Positions 21,697 to 34,430 are shown, counted from the stretch's first letter. The stretch is 64,000 nt of DNA from Sceloporus undulatus (GCF_019175285.1 NC_056525.1:121610543-121674542); one strand, 5' to 3'. The notes: generated by a model not told the origin, from the sequence alone. Translations and numbers: made by a program.

Positions 21697-21994
21697 AATA
21701 GACAGTGAAAAAGGATGGGAGAGAAGCGGAACACTCCTAATTGTGGGAAGATTATCAAATTACATCCCATGGCATCACTCTCATCCCATCCTTCTTCCAT
21801 CAGTGAAGTGGAATGGCCCCATAACTTTTTATTGATGGGAAACTGCCTTCAATAAAAAGTTACAGGGACATTCCACTTCATTGACAGGAAAAGGATGGGA
21901 TAAGAGTAACGCTGCAGAATATCTGATAATCCTCCAACAATTGTGTGATAAGGACGGGTGCGTCCTATTTCTATCTTGTCCTTTTTCATCATCT
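21697..21994. mobile_element. Foldback MITE C (298-bp hairpin)
   Basis: The arms pair over about 140 bases. 'gtgaagtggaatggccccataactttttattga' on the left is the complement of 'caataaaaagttacagggacattccacttc' on the right, centred near 21845. 'atcccatccttcttcc' pairs with 'ggaaaaggatgggat', and the outer ends are 'tgaaaaaggatggg' and 'tgtcctttttcatc'. The arms differ at many sites, so the copy is old. Only one copy is in this window and superfamily is unknown. Confidence 0.7.
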
Positions 21995-22380
21995 GATAAT
22001 CTCCATAGTTAATGTATAACCCCTATCTATGTTCTGCCTATGACTGGTGCAAACAAATTATAATAAATTTACTACCTCCAGTCAACAAAATGGCTCTGAG
22101 GGCTGAATGCAGCACTTAAGGTACACTTTGCCCACCTCTCTTTTAGGCCTTTGTCTGCCTTCCATCAATATGCTGATAGAAAGCAAAGTAAGGAGTGCAT
22201 CCACTGAATCACTGGGGGCAGGAGCATGAAATCCCAAACAAACAACCCACTAGAGAACAAAAACCACAGGTAGCTTTTCTCTGGGACTGAAGAGCCTTTG
22301 CAACATTATCCTTTGTCAAATGAGCTACTTGGACAGCTTGTGGATTTGATAAAGCTGCATTCTTGATTGCTTTGCTTTGC

Positions 22381-22412
22381 TCCTTTCTTTCTTTCTTTTC
22401 TTTCTTTCTTTC
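22381..22412. repeat. (CTTT)n microsatellite
   Basis: Interrupted TTTC/CTTT tetranucleotide run. Confidence 0.9.
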
Positions 22413-22893
22413 TAAAAGGTAGAGACACAGACCTCTTAATCCAAGAAAGAATGGGATGGTGCAAATTCTGCTCCCAGGGTGTCTTGGCGTATGATCTCTC
22501 ATCATCCACAACTTGACTTGTCAAGTCATGCTACCCTAACTCAGATGGACAATCCCAATTTGAACCCTTTTGCTTTCTGTATATGGCCAGAAGATCTGAC
22601 TCCCTCAGCTGCTCCTGCTGGGTTAGAAGCACTAATTATATCCTCAGAGAAACTGAAACCAACAAGTGTAGTTAACAAATGTCTATTAGCAAGCATGAGG
22701 TTTGACTTCACTGAAGTGAACACTAATGTGGAATAAAGACATAGATTGCCCTATGCAAATCAATCAACGGAAAATTGCCCTAGTCTCAACCTCTAAAATC
22801 TCTTTGGATTTAAAACTATGGCTGAGATACTGCACTGAGACATGTGGATATGAAGACACAACTCTATCTCTGTAGCTCCATCTCCCAATGCTA

Positions 22894-23024
22894 CCCCACA
22901 ACCTACCTTTTAAGCAGTGTAGTCCTCCCATGACCATTGGCAGACAGTGGTAGGATGAGCAGACACATAAGAAAATGGCTGTGTTCCAGGGGGAATGCAT
23001 TGCTTAAAAGGTAGGTTTGTGGGG
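22894..23024. repeat. Inverted repeat (hairpin 1 of a pair)
   Basis: The left arm at 22894-22919 (CCCCACAACCTACCTTTTAA...) is nearly the exact complement of the right arm at 22998-23024. The ~78-base loop includes 'gacagtggtaggatgagcag'. Probably a MITE or the end of a larger one. Confidence 0.6.
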
Positions 23025-23040
23025 ACTTTGGGTCCTCACT

Positions 23041-23126
23041 TATAGAGTCATTGTGCAGATCAGAAGTTTCTTCCAACCGTGTAATGACATGTTTGGAAGA
23101 AACTTCCGATCTACACAATGACTATA
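23041..23126. repeat. Inverted repeat (hairpin 2 of a pair)
   Basis: Arms 23041-23076 and 23093-23126 match at all but a few positions, with a 16-base loop. Starts 16 bases after hairpin 1. No coding. Confidence 0.7.
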
Positions 23127-23765
23127 AAAGTGAATTGTAATGGTGTGAGTCAGACATACGCTCTTATAGTTCATGAACAGGACGCCACTATGTGTTTTTA
23201 GAAAGAAAGTGGCCACTCCCAGATAAACAGTGGTCAAGTAGTACAGATAATGATGCCTTGTGGCATCTGATGTGGGTCTGGTGGCTGCTTTTTTCTAGCT
23301 AGATATATTGCAATGTATTAAATTTAAATTAGAAAAATCTTTGGCATCTTCAGATGCACATACTCTTTTAAATGATATCCCTACCATATGGAAAATAATT
23401 GATGGTCAGTGTGGATGGATCCTGCTGTAGGCTTTTACTGTTGCTAAAACAGTTGTACTCCAGGCTAGATCTTACTGCTTTATCTAGGTTGATGTATATT
23501 CCTAGGCTATGTTCCTATCCTATGCATTTCTCCCTGTCTTCCCCCCTTCTTTTCTTCTTCTTTCTCTCTTTCTTTGTATTTATATATTTAAATCCCCCAA
23601 CAAACAAACCCTTAAACATAGGATTTTTAAAAGACTGCTCTACTAAGACATTTAGAAATACCACTGGCAAAACATGAAGTAGCACGGCACTGATGATCTT
23701 AGACTCAGCTATAGAAAACTGGACAAACTTATGTCTTGAATGCTAGATGGCCAACCAGAATCAAC

Positions 23766-23788
23766 ACACACACACACACACACACATA
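23766..23788. repeat. (CA)n microsatellite
   Basis: Uninterrupted CA dinucleotides. Confidence 0.95.
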
Positions 23789-24567
23789 CATGGAGAGAAG
23801 GAGAATTTTATTTGCCTTAGAAGAGAGCATCAGACAGGGGGAAAAATTTACTAGGCAAATACTGTATCTGGTTGGGAGGCAAGCAGAGTCTCAACTGTCT
23901 TCTTATTAGCGAGAGCCGAGAGGAGCCGATGGGTATGAAGTGTTTGCTCATTTAAACATGCTATGTAAATGCTAACTCTTAATATTTGTTGTTTGCTTTC
24001 CAATGAATTGGAAGTGCATTGTCATGAAACTTCATGTTTGAATTAGGACTTGTTTTCTGTTCCCTGCCTCCTGCTGGAAAAAAACAGAGTTCAGTGTGTG
24101 CAGGAATCCTGCCTCTTCTTTCCTCCTCCTCCATCTCCAGGGGCATGAAAGCTGCTGAACAAACACAGAAATCAGAGCTGATTACACCCTTCTGGAAACC
24201 TGGTGTGCTTCCGTCTGGCTGACTCTGTTGCCAGTGCCTTATATAAGCAGCTGCCAGCACTCCCCATCTGCAGGTCTTTAACCAAACTGCTGCCTGTCTG
24301 AAGAAAGCTAATCTGGAACACAACTGAACACCACAAAAAGAGCATCACTCCCTTTGTAGGCCTCTCCCTCCTTCTGAATAACACTCTGCATTGACTTAGA
24401 TGGTCCATGTTCTCAGTCAGTCTCATTGCTCTTCAAAGCCGGCCCTTCCATTAGACAGGGTGAGGCAAATGCCATAAGCAGCACATGCTGTGAGGCCGCA
24501 GTGACAGTCCCAGGCCCAATTCATTTCTCTTAGATCCCCAAATGCAATCTGTACTTAGGACAAGAGG
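23789..24567. other. Unannotated stretch
   Basis: A TATATAAG motif at about 24240 resembles a TATA box but has no supporting exon. A 114-codon minus-strand ORF (23979-24323) has no recognised domain. Confidence 0.35.
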
Positions 24568-24931
24568 CAACCGTTAAAACAGAATATGGAAAAACAGAAT
24601 GGCTCCAAATTGAGAAGGAGGTCAAGGAAGGCTAGATTTTATCATCCTGCCTGTTCAACTTGTATGCAAAAAATATCATACAATGGGCAGGTTTAGACTC
24701 AAAAGGAGTAAAGATAGGAGGAAGGAACATTAAGAATCTAAGATAAGTGGATGACACCATACTACTAGCTGAAAACATCATGGATTTGGAACAATTACTA
24801 AGGAAGGTTATGGAAGAAAGTGCAAAGGCAGGCTAGTTGCTGAACAAGGAGAATCTACATAAATTTTGCCTTGGGTCCCTTTTGGACTGCCGCCTCGATT
24901 GCGTTTTGTAGAGAGGCGGGATATAAATAAA

Positions 24932-24962
<31 letters not shown>

Positions 24963-25600
24963 GGGAGAAAGGTGGCAAAATAAAATAAAATAAAATAAAT
25001 ACAACCTAGACAATGAGATAATCGAAATAGATAAAGATATCCTGTACCTTGGATCAAACACTGATCAGAAAGGAGAGATTGCAGTCAAAAAATACAAAGA
25101 AGAGTAGAAATGGAAAAGGCAGTGATGGAAGAACTAGACAAGAGCCAAAGAGTAAAGTCACACAACACAGCACTAAAATTTGAATCATCCAGTCCATTGT
25201 ATTCCCCATCAACATGTATGGATATGAGAGCTGGACAGTGAAAAAAGCAGATAAAAAGAAAACCAACTCATTTGAGATGTAGTGTTGGGAGGTACCGTGG
25301 ACAGCCAAAAAGATAAATAAATGGGTCCTAGAAAAGATCAAGCCTGAACTCTCCCTGGAAGTCAAGATGATTAAAATGAGGCGGTCATACTTTGGTCACA
25401 CCATGAGAATGCATGACTCACTAGAAAAGACGATAATGCCAGGAAAGGTAGAAGGCAGCAGAAAGAAAGGAAGACCACATGTCAAATGGCTAGATTCAGT
25501 TAGAGAAGTCATGGGCCTGAAGGGTAGGGGCGCTTAAAGATGTCTTATACACAGGGTTACCATGAGTTGAAATCAATTTGAGGGCAGCTAACAACAACAG
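24568..25600 (+). mobile_element. RTE/BovB-clade LINE, RT core to 3' end
   Basis: Translated pieces show SSCLFNLYA (end of the RT palm region), the KIGGRNI...DD region that corresponds to the YADD active site (here broken by a stop at the Tyr), LDKSQRVKS-like and MYGYESWTVKKADKKK landmarks, then MRMHDSLEKTIMPGKVEGSRKKGRP and the 3' tail ending 'gcagctaacaacaacag'. Multiple stops and frameshifts make it dead. It is 5'-truncated and carries an insertion at 24863-25003. Confidence 0.85.
24863..25003 (+). mobile_element. Two LINE 3' tails inserted in the RTE copy
   Basis: First tail: 'gactgccgcctcgattgcg...gagaggcgggatataaataa' plus (TTA)n. Immediately after comes a second, 'gggagaaaggtggcaaaat', with an (AAAAT)n run. 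The RTE reading resumes afterwards at 'caacctagacaatgag'. Each tail is too short to hold any LINE coding sequence. Confidence 0.65.
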
Positions 25601-26868
25601 CAGCTCCCCAACCATTCCCTTCTGTAGCAAGACAAATCTTCCCCCTTAATTGACCTGCAACCTGTAGGCAGGAAGGCAAACACTGTCCCATTACCAGCAC
25701 TGAAAAAAAAAATTCAGCTGCCAATCTAGTTTATGTGAGAAGGGAGCAGCCCATGTGCTCCACACAGACTATGGATTTCATTTTATGCCCCCTGAAGTCC
25801 CCAGTTTGTCCCCTTAAACCTTTTAAATTGCCAAAATTTATTTAAAATTTTAGTGTGATCATCTGGCACTTTTCTACCAACCCTCCCCATTGCCATGGAC
25901 CATATTCTGATTGTCTTTTTGTACCCGACATCTTTGGCCATCTTGGCCCAGTCTTTTTCTTGCAAGAAGTATATTTATTCCCAAGTCAACTGGGCAGGGT
26001 TTTTGTCATACCTCAAAAAAGTATTTAAACTACAGAAGTCACTCATCCAGAAACACAACAAATTCTGTTATGGCAGGTGACATGCAAGGTTTTGTATGAC
26101 TTAAAAACAGCAGTATGTTCATGCATTTACTTCTTTCTCCTTGAGTATTCATATTTGTTTTTTAAAAAGGGGTATAAAGCTGCTATTTGTCTACTGCAAT
26201 TCTCTTTTTGTAAGCAAAAAACATTCTGGTTTCTCCATGCTTCCATGACAAAATCAGAATAATTGTCTTTTAAACAGGGAAGCACTGCAGTAGCAAAGGA
26301 GCAAAGGCTGCAATCTGTACTTTGTGTTTTATAACAATCAGTTAAGCTGCAATCCTAAATATATTTACTAAGAAGTAAGCCCAACTGAATAAAATGGGGT
26401 AACCCCTGGGTAAACTTGCACAGAAACGTGTTCTAGCTTGCCTGAATGCAAGGAGTATTTGTACTTTCTTCAGGCAAGGAAGTACTATAGGAAGCATTCA
26501 TAACTAGCTTGAAACCAAGTTACTTGAAACCAAATAAGAAGACAGAGTTGGATTCAGACTGAATATGTGCTTAGTGCCGACCCACTACAGTACTGCTGTT
26601 TACTATTACTAGGTTTCTCCAAATGTTGGAAATCTATTTCCCTCCAGTTTCCACCCATTGATTCTTAGCTTGGTCTCTGGAGAATGAGTCTTCTCCATCC
26701 TCTTCATAACAGCTTTTATGATATTTGAAAACAGTGCTCATGTTTCCTAATCATTTTATCTTCTTCATCTTCCTCTGGCAAAGGCTTTTACTGTTTGCAT
26801 ATACTCATTCCCTTTGCAGCAACTGGAGAGTCCAAGGAACATGTCACACAGCCTGTAATTTATGTGTG
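25601..26868. other. Unannotated stretch
   Basis: No gene or clear repeat recognised. Several ORFs of about 60 codons around 25783-26262 overlap on both strands without domains. Confidence 0.4.
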
Positions 26869-26995
26869 CATTTGCCTTCAAGTCGCCTGTTGACTTAATG
26901 GCAACCCCATGAATTTCCCAGGGCTTTCTTAGACAAGAAATACTCAGAGGTGTTTTTTACCAGTGCCTTCTTCTGAAATATAGCCTTGCCTGTAT
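26869..26995 (-). mobile_element. 5S-derived SINE, 3' half, antisense
   Basis: 'gcatttgccttcaagtcgcctgttgacttaatggcaacccc', 'agggctttcttagacaagaaatactcagagg' and 'gccttcttctgaaatatagcc' are the reversed body and tail of the 5S-SINE. The 5S head is missing. Confidence 0.65.
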
Positions 26996-29094
26996 ATTAT
27001 TGCATGCCTTAGACTTCCTAGTGTTCTCCAGTGGAGAAGAAAACAATGAGAATCCCTTGATCAACTGTTTACAAGAAATCACAGTGGTTTCAGTATGAAA
27101 AACAGCTTTGTTGCCATGACCTTGTGGTACAAGTAAGGTAAAAAAAGGGAGAGAACACATGGAGAACGATCCTTCCTAAGATCCAACAGAGAGAAAGCAA
27201 CTGGACTTCCTTGGTGTTGCACTTGTTCAACTCCTCTGCAAAACCCCACTTCCCTTTTGACTGATGCAGAAGGGCTATTCTCCCCTTCTTGGCAAAGAAA
27301 TAACCTATGTAATAGGATAAGCAACGACCACAACTATCGTCTTTCCCCCCGCTTCCCTATCCCCATTTCACTGTGGGAAATCAGCTGAAGTATAAACTTT
27401 CCCTCTTTTGTCTGGAGTAAGCTCTGCAGCTTCAGGAGCCAAGTTTTGAACAGAGCCACCTCTCAATGTGCCCCCCTCTGCTGCCCAGCCCTGTCTCTCT
27501 CATGATGGTGGGCCATTGTTGGGACTGTCATTACATCCCTTGTAGAGGTATTGCCCTCAGTAACGGCTCCTTACATAACTGGCTACAAAAAGAGAGCTAC
27601 TTGAGAGGAAGAGAACAAGCCCACAGAGAGATCTGAGGGGAAAAGGACAAAGGGCAATCATGAACATTTTAGGATTGCTACACAAAACCAATCAAAACTC
27701 CAAAACCAAAGAACTAGAAAGCATGCAGTTATTTGCTATAGGGATAGCTATATTTGCATTTGTTAAGGAGCTGAATGCTATTACGCCAGGTCAAAATGCA
27801 CACAAGGACCAACTGTAGAGCACCTGGCCGCTCCTCATAACTAATATCATGATGATGATAATGATGATGGTGATGGTGATTATGGCAACCATTAATATTG
27901 AGCATTCAAGCAACATGTTGAATAGATTTCCACATATGATGATCACATATATGTACATTTCATGGCATATACACACACAGTGAAATCATGGTGAATTGCA
28001 GCATCTTTTCTTACTTGAAGCAGAGGAGGCAGTGGTGAGGGCACATGTTGGTTCAGGGCAATGCACAATACCTTCAACACATCTAGTTCATTTGACAAGC
28101 ACTTCTCCTGTCCAAGGGGGCAAGTCATCCAGAAAATGTATGGCAAAATCCAGTTACCATCCTGCAATCACAGATTTGGGAATGGCTAAGAGATAGCTGT
28201 TTGGTTGAGGTGAGATTTCAACCTGGGACTTCACAGATTACAAAATAACTAAAATGCTATACTTGAGAGCCTCACCCCTTGATGTCAAAGACTTCATGCC
28301 AGCTATCACTCTTTCCAAATCTAAAAACACATTGTCTTTATTTAGTGCAAAGAACAGACCATTCATTCTAGTTGCACACAGTTATGACCCAATATCTATC
28401 CAAAGAGACCTCTTATAATGGAAAAACTGCCCAATTTCAGTGGTGGTACCTGTACCCCCAGTACTAAAAGGAACACTTCTTTGTGGCCTTTATTCACTCT
28501 CACTGGGAATTAGAACAAAAGACTCTTTGCAGCTGGCATGCATACCTTTGGGAACTGGCTTGTGTAATCACAGAGAAAGGGAACATACAGTATTTCATCA
28601 TTTCACATGAGCTCATTGCTACAAAACGGTTAGAATTTGCAGAGCAGTGTAGCCATGACCATCTTGGCTGGAGAGGTTCTGAAAGTTGTTGTATGAAAAA
28701 ATAACTTTTCCATGCTCTGTTCATACTTATACAAAGATGTCCCTACTGGCTGGTGATACCAGTTTGGCTATAGATACCAGGCATCCCTGAGGAGGCTGAA
28801 CTTTTCTGGGCATCAGATTAATTCCTTGAGAAAAATGATGGCCGATACAAACTGGGATGTTAGGCCATCTTTGGCCCAAATCATTCAAACTGATTGTGGT
28901 CTTCTCTACTAGGAAGTTAAGCCACAGTGGACAGCGGTCTACATCACTGAAAGAAAGGCACACCTTTCTTTCAAACTGTATTGGAACAGCTGTGGTTGCA
29001 AAGGTTATTGAACACCCTCCCTTACAAGGCAGAAAAAAAGTTTGCTAGCAGTTCATAGCTATTTTGGCATGATATTTAGGCACAGGCTGACACG
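26996..29094. other. Unannotated stretch with (ATG)n
   Basis: An ATG/ATA trinucleotide patch lies at about 27847-27880. No gene or mobile element recognised. Confidence 0.4.
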
Positions 29095-29258
29095 CAGTGT
29101 TGCCAACAAGTCTCAAAGATATTCCCTAAAATGTTTTACCAAAATCCCTGGAATTCCCCAATATTCATTATTATTATTATTCAGTCAAAATCCCCAGAAA
29201 GAAATTAATTAAATTCCCCGGATTCTGGGAAATTCCCCGGAAATTGGCAACACTACTG
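29095..29258. mobile_element. hAT-like MITE
   Basis: CAGTGTTGCCAAC at the left and TTGGCAACACTACTG at the right form the terminal inverted repeats. The interior carries repeated 'attccc(c)' phrases and an (ATT)n patch. The same end sequence appears at about 5116-5132 and 62488-62500. No clear target duplication. Confidence 0.55.
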
Positions 29259-30106
29259 ACAGGATACCTCTGTCCTGTCAATCCTTTCCAAGGTTTTGGG
29301 AAGAGATTACCTCTTCACTGCAGTGTAGAAAGAGCTATGAAGATGCATAGCCATTGAAATTTATGTCTTTCTGTTCCTATGGAGAAAGTTGGCAAAGGCG
29401 TTTCTATATTATAAAGTCTATATTAAACAATTTCATGTGAACATCGTGTTATATAAAGAAAATCAAATTTCTTTAACTTCTGGACATACACTGCATGAAA
29501 GGAGATGCACACAAACGGTAGGATTCCCAGGCCTTAGACTGCGTTTTCTGATCCTTACTTAAGGCAAGGGGGAGGAATATCAGGGCAAGTACACCACTTT
29601 GAAAAGTTTATGTATACATCTTCCTCATTTCTTTGACTTGGTGTTGTTTTTATTTTGGATAGCATACTCTGCCAGGATTGCCACACATGGGTTTTAACTG
29701 GATTCTAGGCATGTCACCCAGTTGGCATTTCAACCATCCTCTGGCACATATTCCAAGCTTTCTCTTTTAAAAAGTAAGTCTCAACTCAAGCCCCTTTGGG
29801 AGCCAAAATATAGTGCAAAATGTGAAGGCACTCTTCTGTTAAATTGTTTTGTGGTTTTAAAAAAAAGTCCTTCCCTGCCGTTCAGGTGTGAGAGAAGTTA
29901 GTAGTATAAGCGATAGAGAACAAGAAGAAGGGAGGGGGCATTTTGATGGTCGAAGTGAGGCAAGGATGGGAGGAAGCAAGGGAGTAGGAAAGGAGGTGAG
30001 TGAATAGTGTCAGTAGCAACGTGTAAGAAGCAAGGGAGGGCTGCATCTCAAGGGTGAAAGGTGAGGCAAGGGAGCCATGGAAGGGGAACAATCTGAGTGT
30101 TGTGCC
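29259..30106. other. Unannotated stretch
   Basis: Nothing recognised. Confidence 0.4.
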
Positions 30107-30312
30107 AGAGCCAGCATGTTGTAGTGGTCTGACAGTTGGACTACAACTCTAGACACCAGAGTTTGGTCTCCACTGGGTGCCATTGGGCAACGCACATGCT
30201 CTCAGCCCCAGGAGAAGGCAATGGCAAACCTCCTCTGAAAAAAATGTGCCCAGAAAACTACATGATAGGTCCTCCTTAGAGTCACCATAAGTCAGGAACA
30301 ATTTGAAGCATG
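30107..30312 (+). mobile_element. tRNA-derived lizard SINE
   Basis: Head 'agagccagcatgttgtagtgg', body 'gaaggcaatggcaaacctcc', tail 'gtcaccataagtcaggaac'. A short AGC repeat follows at about 30318-30332. Confidence 0.85.
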
Positions 30313-30834
30313 CAGTAGTAGCAGCAGCAGCAGATGCTGCCTCTGCCTCCCCCTCCTCTAGGATAGCAGCATTGCGGGAATGTTTGGGGAAAGGCTCAGC
30401 ACACCTTAGGTAGTGCTGCCTCAGCTGTTCTCACTGAGCAACCAGCCTAACTAGATAAGGCAGACAGCAAACCCCGGTCAACATTCAATATTCAAATTAT
30501 GCCACTGGAATCAGCCTCTACCTCCCACTCTAAAGAATATGCCCTGCTTTCTTGACCCTTAGAACTAGACTTTGAGTATTGCTTTGTGCATCCCTCTGCC
30601 TATCTTGGTTTTCCCAGCTACTGACTGAACCCTACTGACTCATCTTCTTGACCTCTGGACTTCTAACTACAATGTAGGTTCTCTCTGCTCCCAGTGAATT
30701 ACGACACTGAGTGGCCGAATGCAGGGAGCAAAGGAGAAAGGCATTGCAGGATCGTGAGGTAAGGGAGGGAGTAGAAAGGAAAGGAGATAATTGGTGCTAT
30801 CGATGGAATGCAAGAATCAAGGAAGGGAGACATT
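30313..30834. other. Unannotated stretch
   Basis: Nothing recognised beyond the AGC repeat. Confidence 0.4.
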
Positions 30835-31067
30835 GGCCTGTTACAGACTGCCAAAATAAAGCTGCTTCGGGTCTCTTTGGAGGTATGCTATTTAAATGAT
30901 GCATGTATCCTAAGAATCCGGAAGCTGCACCAAAGCTGCACTCCAGTGCTTAGGAATGGAGTGTGGCTTTGGCGCGACCTCCGGACTCTTAGGACCCATG
31001 CATCATTTAAATAGCATACCTCCAAGGAGACCCGAAGCAGCTTTATTTGGGCAGTCTGTAACAGGCC
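30835..31067. mobile_element. Foldback MITE family A, copy 3
   Basis: The best preserved copy: ends GGCCTGTTACAGACTGCC and GCAGTCTGTAACAGGCC, with arms that pair for about 115 bases through 'aaataaagctgcttcgggtc' and 'atttaaatgatgcatg'. The loop is near 30950. ORFs on both strands are mirror artefacts. Confidence 0.85.
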
Positions 31068-34000
31068 ATGGTGAGGGTTCAAGGTGATTCAGAAGAAAGG
31101 GAGAGAAGCACTGTAAGAGTGTGATGTGAGACGATGGAGGGAATAGAGGGGAAGTTAGAGTGAGCAGTGAGTGTAGTGTAGTACAAGAAGTAAGAGGCCT
31201 GTAAGGCAGGTTTACAAAAGTTTGCTTGTGGAGGCTTAAGGTTACATGGTAAGTTCCATGACCAAGCAAAAATGTGAACCTGGGTCTCCGTGTTTCTAGT
31301 ACAACACTTCCAACATTCTATACTGGCTCTGGGCTCATCTAGAGCCAAAATACTATGGGCTCCTCCCAGAGTATTCTGGCCCCAGATTCCCCACTTTACC
31401 TTCATACTCGGTAGCAATGCTGGGTGGCTGTCTACACACAAGTCTTGCTGTGTTGCCTGGCACTGCCACGACTGGCACAAGTTGCTCCCTCTGAGATCAT
31501 AATGAAGCGCCAAGTGTTGATCACATGTTGGACACCTCCTTGTTACCTCAAAGGGAATGATTCACACCAGCGGTGGTGACACTGGGTGACAGAGTGGGAC
31601 CTATGTGTAGATAGCCACCCAGTGTTACTATGGAGTGCTCCAGGTTTTCCTGCAGAATTGGAACAAAAGGTGAGTTATTTTAAATTGATTTAAGACTGCT
31701 ATGATGTGGATTCAGCATGAAACTGACCTTGAATCGTGAAGACAGTCTGAATTTGAACTGGGGATTTGGCCCCGTGTTGATAGACAAGTTGCCTTGAGGA
31801 TAGAAGGCCACTGCTTCATTTGACCCATGTAGCCATGCCCTCTGTAAGTTCAGATGTAACTGTAAAAACAGTATAAAGATTAAAACATAGTAGAAAGAAA
31901 ATATGCAGTAATTAATGTGATAAATTTGCCTAGAGTAGTTTGCAAGATATACAAATTAGATGTCCAGATTTGAGGAAGCAAAATATGGCAACCCTACACT
32001 CTGTGCAACTTTAATATATGCTTAATCTAATCATGACATCAGTAGGGATGCCCCTTATAACATCATCCTTGTATCATCATGAGGGCTTGCTTCCTGTGAC
32101 ATCTCAAGAGCGTCATCTAGTCTCAGAATTTGGTGATGAAATCTCAGAGTCTGGGATAGTCCTGACCTGAAAATCCTAACAGACAGACACACAGACAAAG
32201 AATTTATCAAATATCACAACAGCCTGTTCCCTGCTGTTACTTTTCTACATGCAGGAGTTTTTTTGTCCACATAAGCAGGCATTCAAAACTACAATCTGTC
32301 ACTTGCAGTCTGAAATGCTACAGTCCACTCTCTCATTTCACCATTCTGCAGCTGGAAGGCCAGGCCGCCTCCTACAATTAGGTCAAATGACAAACACAAT
32401 TTTCTGTGCTTAGCCATACAATGGTTATCATGTGGCCCTCCAGATGTGGTTGGACTGCATCTCCCTGCATTCTTCACCATTAGCTATACTGGATGGAGCT
32501 ATGGGGATTTGCAATTCAACAACATCCCTGCTGTATACACTTATTCTTCAAAACAAAATCTTGCATCTATGGTCTATGTGCAAGGTGGAACAAATCCACT
32601 GTAAATCAAAAATTGAGGTTCAAGAGCATTTTCTATAGTATCTGATTGGAACACAGAGAAACAACTTTGTGCTGTGGAAAAAGAATGGGTTTTGCATAAA
32701 AGTGGTATGGTTCAGTGCCATGAATATAAAAGTATACTGCAATGAATTAACCTTCTGTTTCTGAAGAATATTAATTGCAGAGCTTAATTCTCACAAGCAA
32801 ACATCTGGCCTTTTACTCTGTATCTCATGAATATGCTGCAGAGATTCTTATGCCTTACAGAATATGATTCTTACCCATCGTCTTTCCCTGCCTCATCTGG
32901 ATGAATGGCACCCAGGCCCTTGTGAAGGAAAAGTTCTGGAAGTCCTTACTCCTTCTTACAAGATGGGAAAGAAAATAGAACACGGCCTCTCCCAAGTACA
33001 ATGACCATAGTTGTGTATGCACTACAATTTCATAAAAGTATACCAAACCTGCATAAAGTTGTATTTGATGCAGAAATCAGTTCATCCATTTTAATCTGGG
33101 GACACAGATTAAAAGGAGATAAAAAGCCAGAGAAGTAAATCTTCCAAAGGCACAGCAGGCAGCTTCCTCTGCTGGTGGATATTTGGCCTGCATAGAACCC
33201 TTGATTGATTTAATTAATAGAAAAATAGGGTCCAGCACACATTTTGGACTTGAATATGCCCAGGAAATGTGTAACTAGACCCAATGCTTGGGTACATCAG
33301 AAAGAATGGGAGTGGTGATCCTAATCCATGGCATGGGTTGACCATAGCAGGCCTTTGGTAGTTTGAAGAGATAGTAGACCTTAGACAACCATACAGAAAC
33401 AGCACAGCAGCTACTTGCATGTTTGCATTTGTATGATGGCAAACAGCACTTGCACCCCTAGAGCTCAAGTCCTTTTCAGTTTGAAAACAATTTCAAAGGT
33501 GTTAGTAGCCAAAGTTAACAAGAAAACATGCTTAACAAAATTCCAAAGGTTTTATGAGATCCCAGCTTCCTCTGCGTCCTAGCCCATTCTGTTTGCTACC
33601 GCAAGTATATAGTATGCCACCATCTTGGACTATGTCCAAATGAACAAGAGATCATCGCTGACTCACTGGAATCATGACCTCTGCCCAATGCAAAACAGGT
33701 TACCAAGCTCATTACTAGTTACTCTGAAGTGCTGACACCACAAATTAGAAACCAGCAAATCCAAATTACAAGAAAGTCACCCACTGGCCTGCATCCAACA
33801 TCCCCTTCCAAAGGCCAAGTGCCGTGATCTCCAGAAGCTGATTAAAATCAGATTGCTGAAAAACCACCCGTACATTATTTTTCCATGCACCACCCCCACT
33901 CTACATGCAAGACTGGAAAACAGAAAGCCTGGATTTGGGAACATCCACTCAACAAACTCAACCCAAACTAGCTTCCAAACTATTTGACCAAAGCCTTATT

Positions 34001-34120
34001 GGAAAAGGGGCCTGGCAAGACCTCTTCTAGCACAGGGTCACTATGACTGACAGGAGATAATCATAGAGGACAGTGGGCTGGCTACCAATGAATTCCTGTA
34101 GAAGACTCGTATCACTAGGG
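31068..34120. other. Mostly unannotated; one old MITE scrap
   Basis: 32431-32530 ('tggccctccagatgtggttggactgcatctccc') is a degraded hAT-like MITE fragment like the one at 6481. A 144-codon minus-strand ORF (31079-31513) shows no recognised domain. The rest has no recognisable gene or repeat. Confidence 0.4.
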
Positions 34121-34430
34121 CAGTGGTTCTTAAACATTTCTGGGTTACAAACTCCTCTGAGAATCTGATGAAAGCTACCATTGAAAATACAAACAGACAT
34201 ATACTCACAAAATATAAATAATAAAATAAAATAAAACTTTAATTTATAGCCCGCTTTTTGTTACCACAATCAAAGCGGTGTACATCCTTTAAAAATACAA
34301 TATATACAATGTGGCCTACAACATATTTTATTGCATTGATTTATTTCACACAGACTGGTCTGAAATGGGGAAAAAATACTATGAACGCTTGGAAAAACCC
34401 CTGAAGTTTTACCTTAAAATGCACTGTGAC
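34121..34430 (+). mobile_element. hAT-like remnant interrupted by a LINE tail
   Basis: CAGTGGTTCTTAAAC is a hAT-type left terminus. The sequence then runs into a LINE 3' tail. A right terminus was not found. Confidence 0.4.
34217..34311 (-). mobile_element. L2 LINE 3' tail, antisense
   Basis: 'aataaaataaaactttaatttatagcccgctttttgttacc' and 'caatcaaagcggtgtacatcc' match the 3' end of the longer antisense L2 at 51477. Confidence 0.65.

Noticed and set aside
24230-24260. TATATAAG as a core promoter
   Set aside because: No CpG cluster, exon or ORF downstream; TATA-like strings are common in this AT-rich DNA.
31079-31513. 144-codon minus-strand ORF
   Set aside because: No recognised domain and no supporting context.
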